Assembly (NCBI GenBank): GCA_036346205.1
Contig: JARFJB010001352.1
Span: forward strand, 2,338,501-2,402,500
Source: Vesta saturnalis
Lineage: Eukaryota; Arthropoda; Insecta; Coleoptera; Lampyridae
DNA length: 64,000 bases
Direction: 5' to 3'
Shown: positions 26,522 to 37,195 of the stretch, piece by piece
Numbering within the stretch: position 1 is the first letter of the stretch
Layout of the letters: each line of letters opens with the position of its first letter
Notes under the pieces: model-generated
Told to the model about the DNA's origin: nothing
The model's input: only the letters and a program-made list of their open reading frames with translations
The model's database searches: none
Made by a program: the position numbers and the translations under genes

Positions 26522-27489
26522 TTATTCAATGCTCTGATGTGTAATTGTGGAAGATACTTGGTTTTGCCTGTGAACATTGAATATTGTAGATGACGTTGAT
26601 GGGTTATCTGTTGCTAAGTGCGAAGGCTGCGGTACCTTAATTCTTTTATATAGTTCAATTTTATTGCGTAGGGAATCTTGAATGTACCATTCAGAAGCTG
26701 CTGATAATTTCCATCCCCCAAGTTGTTTAATTCCAACCAACCCCTCTACACGATTTGCCCACAAGGTTGCTGAGTTTCAAATGTTCAGCAGTTTTTATTG
26801 GGATTTTTCCAATTGTGTTTATACCCACTGGAGTGTTTGTACATTGTTCATTAGGGCAAGTTAGGAAAAAGCGCAAGTGGTTTGTTTTTCTTATATTGTT
26901 ATATTTTTTTAGTTTATCGCAACATGAAAGGTTTGTGATGGCAAACGACCTAGGAATGCCTGTTTCTGGATGGTTACTACTACCACATGGTTTGGAAACT
27001 CAATGTTAGCAAGATTCATTTTGCACAGTTCTTCCCTTCTTAATGCTACAGAAATACCTAATATTAAAGTTATCTAAAGGGAATATTTAAAATGTTAATA
27101 AAACATGTACAAGTGACGAGTAATTTATTGCCTTCATCATCAGGTAGGACGAATCAGGTGCTTCATCTATAAATTTTGAAATTTGGATATCGACCAACAC
27201 GGCAGATTTTTGAGGCTTGTTGCGTTCTGTCGCTTTTTTTACAATTGCAATGAATTTGTAAAACTACAACATTAAACAAAATTTTAACATTGAATAAATG
27301 GACCACAATGGTTTTTGACTTTGTCCTTGGAAAGGTCAACAAACAATTTTCCGTAAATTTTGTCACGTTCTTCTTCTTACACCAATAAAGCAATACTTCT
27401 TATGGGTGGTCAGGAAGTAAATTCAATGCTGCCTGAATGACTGCTTCTTTAACATTAGGTGGCGTCAGAATTTCTTCGGAATCATCCAT
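26522..27489 (-). pseudogene. Crypton-type tyrosine recombinase, broken
   Basis: Minus strand. ATG at 27489-27487 gives MDDSEEILTPPNVKEAVIQA, then a stop and WCKKKNVTKFTENCLLTF, the Crypton core-binding region. After frameshifts, KPQKSAVLVDIQISKFIDEA and PDSSYLMMKA mark the domain junction. The catalytic domain resumes about 26930 with KLKKYNNIRKTNHLRFF and GINTIGKIPIKTAEHLKLSN. The expected HxxRRTSATLL segment is missing. The last block, KQLGGWKLSAASEWYIQDSL (about 26710-26650), keeps the GGW and the Tyr at the nucleophile position. Cryptons move by recombining a circular intermediate. The assignment rests on remembered motif order; the copy is inactive. Confidence 0.75.
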
Positions 27490-27690
27490 TTTCACAAATT
27501 TAACAAAAATAATTTAAACAAAAATGGCCAGTCAACGCTTGAATTTTTATTAACATGTAACCATAACAACAATGCAACATTACAATGCCGGCTATGCTAC
27601 CAATCCATGTAGAATAAAAACCAAACAATGTTAAATTATTTGTTTTTAATTTTATTAATTTATTCGTTACAAAACTGTGTACCTAACTTG

Positions 27691-27720
27691 TTCGGGAAAA
27701 TATTTCCCGAATTCGGGAAA
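27691..27720. repeat. Alternating TTCGGGAAA/TTTCCCGAA half-sites
   Basis: 27691-27711 is TTCGGGAAA-ATA-TTTCCCGAA, and 27703-27720 is the perfect palindrome TTTCCCGAATTCGGGAAA. Three half-sites in alternating orientation lie about 200 bp upstream of the Crypton start codon. Confidence 0.85.
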
Positions 27721-28196
27721 ATTAACTTTACGAACTAGTTAAGTAAGTAACTATTACAGTATTATGGATGTTTTATTGAAGCAGACGGCGTTGAAATTTT
27801 TTTTAAGTTAGTATCTATATTTCTACTAAGTTCAGTTTTTAAACGCCCATCCATATACAAAATATAAATAAATATGTGCCTAGCTATTATGTTAAACCTA
27901 TGGAAATTATTAGCACTGTAGCACAGTATTTGAAGCGCTAGTGTTGGTGAATCTGAATAGTTCGATAATGTACGACTTCGACTGTAAATGCGTCCATAGC
28001 AACGGTGTTTTAATTTTGAAACTTCAAAAAATCGCAAATGTCAAGAAACGATGTGGCGTTTCTTAAATCCTTTTCTCCTCCCTTTTTAAATTGTTGTCGT
28101 GTAAGTTATTTAATTTAATTGGAATTCGTACTTTAGTTGTTATTTGTGTTCACAATCGATTAATTGCATGTATGTGTGTCGGTGCCGGTGTCTGTA
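27721..28196. other. No gene seen
   Basis: A 91-codon minus-strand frame (28037-27762) has no recognisable motif and is not called. Confidence 0.4.
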
Positions 28197-28699
<503 letters not shown>

Positions 28700-28878
28700 T
28701 AAGCGACAAAGTCTAAGTCTGGCGCCTTGGAAGAAGCCACCTCCCCCTGCAGAGCACCCGGAATGTTGCCGATATCCTGGAGGACAACGCCACTGCAGAC
28801 CATTGACGTACTTTTTATGAAGTTTTATTAAAACTACTCTGTTTCTTATTTATATTATCTCTCAAGGATTATTGGGTA

Positions 28879-31648
28879 CCGTAAACATGGGCTACTTTGG
28901 CCATAGGGTCCTTCTTTGGCCCAAAGTCAGGAAAAAATAAAACGTTATCTCCTTACCTTCAGGAGGCAGTTTTTTTCAATAGTTATAGTTGTTTCCGCTA
29001 GGTTGCAGCACCAAGAATGTACCACTGCATACTAATCAGTTCGCTAAATGTCCGCTAGTAGCAGTACATGTGGTTTTGTTTTCTTTGTGCAAACACGTGT
29101 TTTTTAATCTCTCAAAATAATAAGAGCTCTGGTAACCTCAAAAGTACGACCTACTTTGGCCCACCGTTTTTTCTGCGCCAAAGAAGGTTGTACTTTTGTA
29201 AAACGTTGTTATTTTTAATTATAACTGCTCTAAACCAATGTAGTGGGTGTTTTTCTATTGCATGCCTTTGTTTTCAGATTGCGGAAGATGCCATATAACT
29301 ACAAACGACAACCAGGAAGTCGAAGTTATGCTGACTACAGTAAAGAACATCTTCAAAACTGTTTAGATGCCATTACATCTGGTGCAATGACACAAACACA
29401 GGCCGCAGATTATTTTAAAATACCCCGAAGCACTATTAATAACAAACTGAAAAATTTGTTTTTAAGCACACCGGGCCATTCTAAAGTATTTACTCAGGAA
29501 GAAGAGCTAGCACTTGCTAGTCACATCGATAAAATGTGCGAATTTGGTTTTCCAATCGATGAATTAGATTTAAGATATATTGTGAAAAATTATGTTACAA
29601 AACAAGGAAAGACTACTCAATGTTTTTGTAACAATTTGCCTGGCCGGGACTGGACAAAATCATTCATAAAGAGACATCCTCAGCTGACAGTCAAGTTTGT
29701 ATCAAATATAAAAAGAAATCGCGCTCAGATTGATGAGAAAATTTTCTCAGAATATTTTGATTATTTAAATCAGTCAGTTAAGGATGTCCCCCCTCAGAAC
29801 ATTTTTAACTACGATGAGACATGCATGTCTGATGATCCAGGCAAGAAAAAAGTTATTTGTCGACGGGGCTCCAAGTTCCCAGAACGTACCATGAATTCGA
29901 CTAAGTCTAACATTAGCGTAATGTTTTGTGGCAATGCCATTGGTGACTCAGTGCCTCCTTATATTTTTTATAAGGCTGAGCATTTGTGGACCACATGGTC
30001 AGAAGGTGGCCCTGAAGGAGCTCGATACAACAGGACGAAGCAAGGTTGGATCGACGGAGCTACTTTTGAAGATTGGTTCTCAGCACATCTCCTTCCAATC
30101 TTGAAAAAACAAGAAGGTAAAAAAGTTATTATCGGGGACAATCTTAGCTCACATGTGAGCTTATATGTTGTCAGGCTTTTTGAAGAGAACAATATCCAGT
30201 TTGTATGCTTACCACCAAACTTTTCTCACCTCACACAACCACTTGACCTGGCCTATTTTAGGCCTCTCAAAATTAAATGGAGACAGGTTCTTACTCAGTG
30301 GAAACAGACTGATAGCGGCAAAACCGTTGCCACATTGCCCAAAGACATTTTTCCAAGATTGTTGAAAAAGTCTTTGGGTCACTTGGAGCCCAATGTGAAC
30401 AGAATTTAAAGTCTGGTTTTAAGAAGGCCGGCATACACCCAATCAACAAGGAAGAAGTTTTGAAACGTTTACCTTCTAAGAATGTATCTGTTGATTTGGA
30501 ACTAGTAGGAGAAACATTCATCCGCCATTTGGAACAGAAAAGGCAAGAAGTTGTCAAGCCCCGACTAACCAAAAGACAAAAACTGGATGTTCCTGCTGGT
30601 AGAAGTATTACAACCAATGATATTCTTCAGTATCAACAAAATCAAAAGAATCAGAAAGACCAGAGTAAAAGAGAAAGAGAAATGGAAAAAGAGAAGAAAA
30701 ACAAAGAAAAAGAAAAGAAAAAACAGGAGATAAAACGATAGAAAGATTTGGAAAAGCAACAAAAAGTAAAGGGTCAACACCTGAAGAGAAAAAGTATTAA
30801 AAAAAACATAGAAATCTCATCAACGGAAGAGGATGGTGACAACTACAGCCTCATTTCATCAGGCCACAGTGACATGGTTTTGTCGAGTGATGACGAAGAG
30901 GAACTCGAAAATGTTAGTGGTTCCAGAGAAAGTCACATCAATGTTGACCCAGTTGAATCTAGTTCTTCCAACGCCATTATTTCTCCAGGAAGTAGTGAAA
31001 AAGAAAACTTAAAGAAGAATCTGCAAGAAGGGAATTTTCTTGTTGTAGAATGGAATGGGCTACAGTTCCCTGGCATAGCTATTAACGTGACAAAAGAAGG
31101 CGCTGTTGTTGAGTGTATGGAGCGCACCAAAAAGTTTTGGAAGTGGCCTACTAAGAAAGACTCATTGTTCTACAAATGGAGCGATATGAAGAAAATAATT
31201 CAACCTCCAAAACTGATTAAAAGAGGACTGTTCAGCGTCAGCAATTTGTGAGACAGAAACTTAATTAACCATTTTACACATTTTTATTTTTTGTACTTTT
31301 TGCCAAAAACAAACATGTTTAAGTTGATTTGAAATAGATTTTTCTTTCACATAAACAGATTTTCTTATGAACCCAAGTCTTTCTTTGGCCCTAGCTATTT
31401 ATACAATGCTTTAAAATAGGTGAAATAACCGTGGGCCAAAGTAACCCTAACGTAAGGGTAACATTGGCCCAGGTAAAAACAACCAAAAAGGTATACCTTA
31501 CAAAAAAACTCTTCATGAATTAACTTTTGGGCAGTCTAGTTGTGTAAAAAAAGGTTACCAGAGCTTAGAAATAGTAAAATACACTAGATTTAATGGCATG
31601 TGATTACATAATATCCATAAAGTGGGCCAAAGTAGCCCTTATTTACGG
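28879..31648 (+). mobile_element. Pogo-like (DDE_1) DNA transposon, nearly intact
   Basis: Ends CCGTAAACATGGGCTACTTT on the left and AAAGTAGCCCTTATTTACGG on the right form TIRs of about 26 bp, each flanked by TA (28877-28878, 31649-31650), the expected target duplication. One transposase gene occupies 29289-31251. Copies of TTTGGCCC (or its complement) near 28895, 28917, 29157, 31387, 31434 and 31624 form a subterminal repeat set. Confidence 0.92.
29289..31251 (+). pseudogene. Pogo/jerky-like transposase, one frameshift and one stop
   Basis: Start MPYNYKRQPGSRSYADYSKE at 29289. The Psq-type HTH is at residues 15-55 (SGAMTQTQAADYFKIPRSTI). A CENP-B-like DNA-binding segment follows, with RDWTKSFIKRHPQL. 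The DDE domain has Asp in FNYDETCMSDD, Asp in IIGDNLSSH, and Asp in LTQPLDLAYFRPLK 35 residues later. A frameshift near 30376 makes the first frame stop at 30409; the coding continues in another frame as GFKKAGIHPINKEE. A Lys/Glu-rich coiled stretch follows, a TAG at 30739-30741, then an acidic linker. The C-terminal module (residues around EGNFLVVEWNGLQFPG to KWSDMKKIIQPP) resembles the small barrel-like tails of insect pogo proteins. About 650 codons in all. Confidence 0.88.
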
Positions 31649-31810
31649 TACAGTTAAAAAAAACAGAAAATAGCATAAGTCGGAAGGGTGCGTATATTCA
31701 AACTTTCGCGCGTTGTCCGCTAGTTTCAGAGAGCACCACAAATGGTGCTCTCAACAATGACTCGTTTCTGCATCTAAACTAGGTATATATTTATCAATAC
31801 TTTATTTAGA

Positions 31811-32100
31811 GAAGGCGGTAAACAAAGGAACAAGGATGAGGATGGTGCCGATGTGTGATGTCATCATAACTCATATAAATAGGTATTTTATAAAAGGTTT
31901 AAATATCACTTTGAATATCGTAGTCGTCTTTCATGTTTCGATGCGAGTTGGATTCCCGGCTCGTGCACTTTTTTTCTCTTAGGTTACAGTAGTTTTGTTT
32001 ATCTAGTCTAGTTTTGTTAGGTTATTGCAGTTTTGTTTATCTAATCTAATTATGTTACACATCGGCACCATCCTCATCCTTGTTCCTTGGTTACCGCCTC
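31811..32100. mobile_element. MITE with about 47-bp inverted ends
   Basis: 31811-31857 (GAAGGCGGTAAACAAAGGAA at its start) and 32053-32100 are near-perfect reverse complements through GATGAGGATGGTGCCGATGT. The interior has a tandem pair of about 47-50 bp around TTTTGTTTATCTAGTCTAG (31980-32050). Non-coding. Confidence 0.8.
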
Positions 32101-32654
32101 CTTTTGTGTAGGCATACATCTGACATAACTTATTGCTTTTGCTTTTACAGTGTTGCCTATTTTAGTTGTGAGCGTATTAAAAAAGGGGTTGCATAATTAT
32201 CCTAAAAGTGCCTTTTTCGTTTTTTTTAATTTCCACTTTATGGGTTGTTCAAAACAAGATATTTTTAATAGTGAATAAGTGAGATAAAGTTGGAATTCAG
32301 CAAAAGCTTCGCTCTTTGCATTTATTAAGAATTAAGGTATTTGTTTGCGTTTTGTTATTTAACACACATATTTCTTAAGTTACGCACATCTTACTACTTT
32401 CTGATCTATGAAAATATGTGAATAAATTTTTTAGCGGATTCCAATAAAATAATTATACCCTTTTTAGAACAATACACAAATTTCCATTTTACAAAATGGA
32501 GATTAAATGAAATGAAATAATTTTACTAATAATATTCTTCTTAGGATGACTATTAACCGCTTTTATTATCTGTCAGAAAGACGTTTAAAACTTTATGTCA
32601 GTTAGACCTTAATATTTATATCACACATGCTAACTTGAAAAAATCCACCCGCTT

Positions 32655-32865
32655 CTATAATAACTATTTTTGTATCAAGTACCTAAAATGAGGTTTTTTA
32701 GGACGAATAGCAAATGAGTCTTAAAAACCTATTCTAGGTGCGTGTTAGAAACAATATTTTCTTGTTTAAGCTCTCTACAATTTTCCTAAAATACCTAATT
32801 TATCAATTTTATTCGAATAAAAGTGCTAGGTCCTTGGTACAAAAATAACTATTTTATTTATATTG
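32655..32865. repeat. Probable MITE, imperfect inverted repeat
   Basis: ATAACTATTTTTGTATCAAG (about 32659) and its diverged complement ending near 32860 (CTTGGTACAAAAATAACTAT) form the arms. AT-rich, non-coding. The boundaries are approximate. Confidence 0.45.
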
Positions 32866-33078
32866 CCTGTTATTTTTTGAGTGTTACTGTTAACAGAGAT
32901 TTGTAATATGTACATTACTTAACTGTACTATTAGCATTTTTTTTAAAGTACCTAGTTTTTTTGACAAATTCGAATGATAGAACCGATAAATAAAATAATT
33001 TTTAAAATGTCCACTGAATTACTTAAAATAATATAAAATGGTTGCCATGACGACTTTTAGGGACTAGGCCGTAAGTGA

Positions 33079-33114
33079 GCTATTTTACGGACTGAAATGG
33101 GTCCGTAAAACAGC
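33079..33114. repeat. Short hairpin
   Basis: TTTTACGGAC (33083-33092) and GTCCGTAAAA (33101-33110) are perfect complements around an 8-base loop; GCT and AGC extend the stem after one mismatch. No gene adjoins it. Confidence 0.7.
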
Positions 33115-34299
33115 CATTTTTGGGAGCGTATACAGAAGATATATTTTCAATCTTATTTTATTAATTTTTGAGACTTACTGGCGTTCAAATTAAGAAAATT
33201 TATACAGAAAAGTTTTGTGAATTTTCTAATGAAATTAATTATTTTTCAGATACCGAAAGAAACTTGAACAATCACTTCACTTTACAATTTTTCCGCTAAA
33301 TTATGCGTCTTATCAAAACAATGCATAGAATGTTAAACATCGACATGATTGAGGCCGATATTTCTGTATTTTTTAAATATACAGATGTTGCAGAAATGCT
33401 TGCTTTCCCGCAGGCATTCGCGCGCGAACGACCGCAATATTAGATTTGAAAAAAGTGGATATACAGCGAATGGCAACCGATTATTCTAAAATCTAGCGAT
33501 AATTTCAGTAGAGTTTACTAGATACGAAACAATTTGGAGGTTAAAAACTCGTATTACATACCAATTAACGGTAGAATAATGGCTCTGTAGTGGATATCAA
33601 TATAAATAGTTGTCACCATATGGTTCAGAGCGTATTCATTCTAACGTAAAAATTATTCTATGAAGAACGCGCCCAAAGAGACATCCTTCTGAATATACAA
33701 TAGATAATCTTTAATACTCGAGGAAGGGCCCGAATGAAACAACTAACAGGACAGATCGCATTTTTAGAAGTAGTGTATTACGACGACAAATCTATCGGAT
33801 ACTTAATGTTTTGAGATTATATTCAGAAAAAGGATTTAATTAAACTAGTAACGAAGATAACGTAATTCTCAACAATGGTGGTATAATTGATGCAGAGAGT
33901 CTTGGTGCGACCCTCACTAGGTATGCAATTATCAAGGCCTGATCACTACAAACCGCAATGACACAGACTAGGAAAATATCAGGGTAAAGCAAAGTACTGT
34001 AAAAAAAGGCGGTGTTTATACTACCAAAAATTAAACATTCTAGAAGACAAAGATAGCGCAATGAAATTATAAAGAAAATACTGTGTGGATTGTCACAACC
34101 AGCCAATGGTGTGCTTATGTTTTAACGGACATATTTGAGTTATTACTTAGCATTTCATATTATCTTATTGTAGTAATAATGTTTGAATAAATTATAAGCA
34201 TTGTTTGTGTTGAATAAATGCTTTTTAGTGAAACATATTTGATACTATTTTTCCATGTGGCCTATTCACATCTGTGACCAATCGTTGATACATAAAAAG
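33115..34299. other. No gene seen
   Basis: AT-rich. An 88-codon minus-strand frame (34106-33840) has a hydrophobic composition but no recognisable motif, and is not called. Confidence 0.45.
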
Positions 34300-34711
34300 G
34301 TTATCAGTACAGAGCGGATTTTATGCACTATAAAATGCCGAAATATGTGCATATATATGCACTTAAAAACCTTAAAAAATGCGTCAAAAATGCATTATTA
34401 ATTCAAAATATGCAAAATATGCATAAATATTGAATCTTCTATTTACCTGTGTTAATTCCAAATTATAACATTAATATATAAAAAAAGTATATATGCTTGT
34501 AATTTTTTAATAGGAAAAAGATAAATTGCATACAAACTTATTATTTTAACATTCAAAATTATGTGTTATTTAAAAACTACATATTTACTTATACACTATA
34601 CATTTATAAAAACTGCACCCTGTCATTACTACTTACAAAGCAATTATTATTTTAACATTATTTTAAAATTGTGTTATTTAAAAATTACATATTTACTTAT
34701 ACGCTATAGAT

Positions 34712-36697
34712 TTATAAAGAGTACACCCTCTCATTACTATTTGCAAAACAATTTATAACTAAATATTTTTCCAAGTTTTCGGGCAGAAAATTTTGGCGTC
34801 TGTCCGATAGTATGTTTTTGTACAAAGAAAAACTTCTTTCTAGATCCACAGAAGTTATGGGTGTATATTTTAATGCGGCTAATATGGCCAAATCTAAATT
34901 TATAACAAGATCATCGGAATTTTCCTCAAGTTTCAGAACTTTATTATTAACTTTTAGTAACAACTGATATCCACTGTTTTTTTGTAAAATTTCATTTAAT
35001 TTATTAGAAATAGTTTTACCAATATTTCCTGAAACAGCAGAAATTAGCTGTTGAAATTTATTAATTATTTGCATAGATTCATTTAATGACAATGCTTCCG
35101 TTTCTAATTTAGCAATGGTTGAACTTACAAAATAGTAATTTGATTTTATAAATGCCAGCTCATTGCGCAATTGTGTTTTCTTTAAAATGGATTGAGCTTT
35201 TTGAACGTAAGTACTTGAATTATCAGAAATTTCTACAACTAACTCCTTTATTTTTTCCAAATAATCTGCATAAAAAAGAGCTGCATTTAACCAAGTACCC
35301 CAACGCGTAATCACAGGCTCTGGTGTTAGAGGAATATTAGGTAACTTTTCTTTGTACGATTGAATTCGTAACGGAGCTTTTAAAAACACTTTCTTTATAC
35401 TACTTATTAAACTATTTACTAATGGAAATTGATTACGAATTGTTTCTGCTACTCTATTAATACCATGTGCGAGACATGTTACATGTATTAAATTTTCATA
35501 AAATAATTTTAATTGCTGTCCAGCTTTTACCATATACGGTGCTGCATCAGACAGCATTAAAACTATTTTATCTGTTGCAACAATATCAGGAATAAAAAAT
35601 TGCATGAAAGCTTCGTTTATAAAGCGAACTATTGTTGCATGATTGGTTTTCTCAAGAACTTTGGAAGCAATTAAATATGATATACTAGACTGCGCCTCAC
35701 TTAAATAACCAATCATAAATTTGCAACATATCGCCCGCAACAATCTGTAGTTTCATCTACTATAAAATAAAGATATTTATTTTATTTTGCCACCATAATG
35801 TTCTTTATACGCCTCCAAATGCGGGCGTAATGTGGTCTTTATAGCACGGAAATGTCATTGATGCTAAGCAGTATGATTGACAGCAAACATGACATGATAT
35901 ATAATAGCAATATCACTGTATCTTAGTAACAACAAATTAGCCTACTGTCGACTTTATTTCACTGCATTTGCATTTAAAAACTTGCCGAAAATACTGAATC
36001 TTTTTAATATTTTGTTCCAGTTTTATGGTGCAAAATAAAATAAAACATTGTATGTTCCACGGGCATAATTGTAGATTATGGCTCTCAGGAATATAAAACA
36101 TCCCTCGAGCCATAATCTTTTGATTATGCCCTTAATACATAAATATCTATTATTTTTTGTAATTTTCTTTATATGCCCCATAGTTTCAAGATATAAATCA
36201 TTAATATACCTTTTTCGAAGCGTGCTTTCATGACCTAAAACTAGGATTTTGCAATTTCTTTAATGGAATATTGGCTTTAACAAGTGCATTACACAACTCG
36301 AAATTAAATTCCTCTTGTGCATTTCTTTTGGCTGTTTCTTGAAACAACGACTGGCGCAAAGGTGTCTGACAAACTTTTGTTTTCTTAAATGTTTCTAATT
36401 TTCTTTTATGAAGAGAAGCTTCAATGTGCTCTGTAACTTGAGATTTCCTTTCGCACATGATCTAAGAAAAAATGAATTTTAAAAATAAGTATCTAATTGC
36501 GTTTAAAAACTGATAAAACGGTGAATTCAATAACCTACATCAATTAATAAGGGTTTAATTTCCGAAATCAATTAAAAATATATAATGGTACTTACTATTT
36601 TTCCACAAGCTATGCAAAACACTTTTTCATCATCCAGACGTAGCTCGGATATATTTTTTATCCATACTTGAACTAAACTATTTTTAACTTTCGGCAT
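34712..36697 (-). pseudogene. hAT transposase with BED zinc finger and intron
   Basis: ATG at 36697. Exon 1 (MPKVKNSLVQVWIKNISELR... to FCIACGKI) holds the CxxC of a BED-type finger. A GT-AG intron spans 36595-36462, with donor GTAAGT and acceptor TTTTCTTAG. Exon 2 supplies the His pair (QVTEHIEASLHK). Decayed sequence follows, containing a 71-bp hairpin insertion and remnants such as LEAYKEHYGGKI and IVDETTD. A frameshift near 35720 precedes a long open part, IGYLSEAQSSISYLIASKVL, with LSDAAPYMVKAG and ITRWGTWLNAA. The C-terminal dimerisation block TPITSVDLERSFSLYKNIL ends at 34712. An inactive cut-and-paste transposase. Confidence 0.88.
36061..36131. repeat. 71-bp hairpin inserted in the hAT gene
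   Basis: Arms 36061-36089 (GGGCATAATTGTAGATTATG at the start) and 36102-36131 are near-perfect complements around a 12-base AT-rich loop. It interrupts the transposase coding region, so it is either a tiny MITE or a fold-back insertion younger than the hAT copy. Confidence 0.8.
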
Positions 36698-37195
36698 CTT
36701 GAAGTTCACTTAACAAAGCCGTACCATTCAGTTACGTCTTCGCCCAATGAATGTTTAAAATTTTGCATTTTGGCCGTTACTCTCAAATCATTTTCAAGAA
36801 GGATTAACTAACTAAAGACTTACCTTGAAAAAGTCCAAATAACTTTAACCCTTGATTGCGGGAATTCCCTCAATCAATGCTTTAACTATCTACTTAGGTA
36901 CCATTGGAATTTTCAAATACTACGAAATAGCGGCATTGAAACTTCATAATCCGGAAGTATTAACGTTGCACTTAACTGCAGGTAATAATCTTTCTTTAAA
37001 CCTGTCTTATTCATATAAAAATACATTTCTTAGTTAGACACAATAACAAAATTTAAAATAAGTTAGAATAATGCATTTTAAAGCGAATTTGGAAGATATA
37101 GAAAAATGCGAAATATATGTTAATTATGAATAAAAAGGCAAAATATGCATAAAATTGCAATATATTTTGCATAAAATCCTCACTCTAGTTATCAT

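Larger units (their letters stand above)
34308..37187 (-). mobile_element. hAT transposon with 8-bp target duplication
   Basis: Flanks GTTATCAG (34300-34307) and GTTATCAT (37188-37195) match at 7 of 8 bases, as expected for hAT. The ends TACAGAGCGGATTTTATGCA and, inverted, TAGAGTGAGGATTTTATGCA form short TIRs. Subterminal regions repeat AAAATATGCATAAA-like motifs, typical transposase-binding arrays. A minus-strand two-exon transposase gene lies between. Confidence 0.9.

Noticed and set aside
27762..28037. 91-codon minus-strand frame containing GRIYSRSRTLSNYSDSPTLA
   Set aside because: Could be part of a dispersed repeat, but I could not tie it to any family, so it is not called a gene.
31729..31752. 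Short hairpin GAGAGCACCA-CAAA-TGGTGCTCTC
   Set aside because: Ten-base stem; such stems occur by chance in 64 kb and nothing adjacent supports a role.
33840..34106. 88-codon hydrophobic minus-strand frame, possible membrane protein
   Set aside because: The plus strand here resembles ordinary decayed sequence. No start context or family motif.
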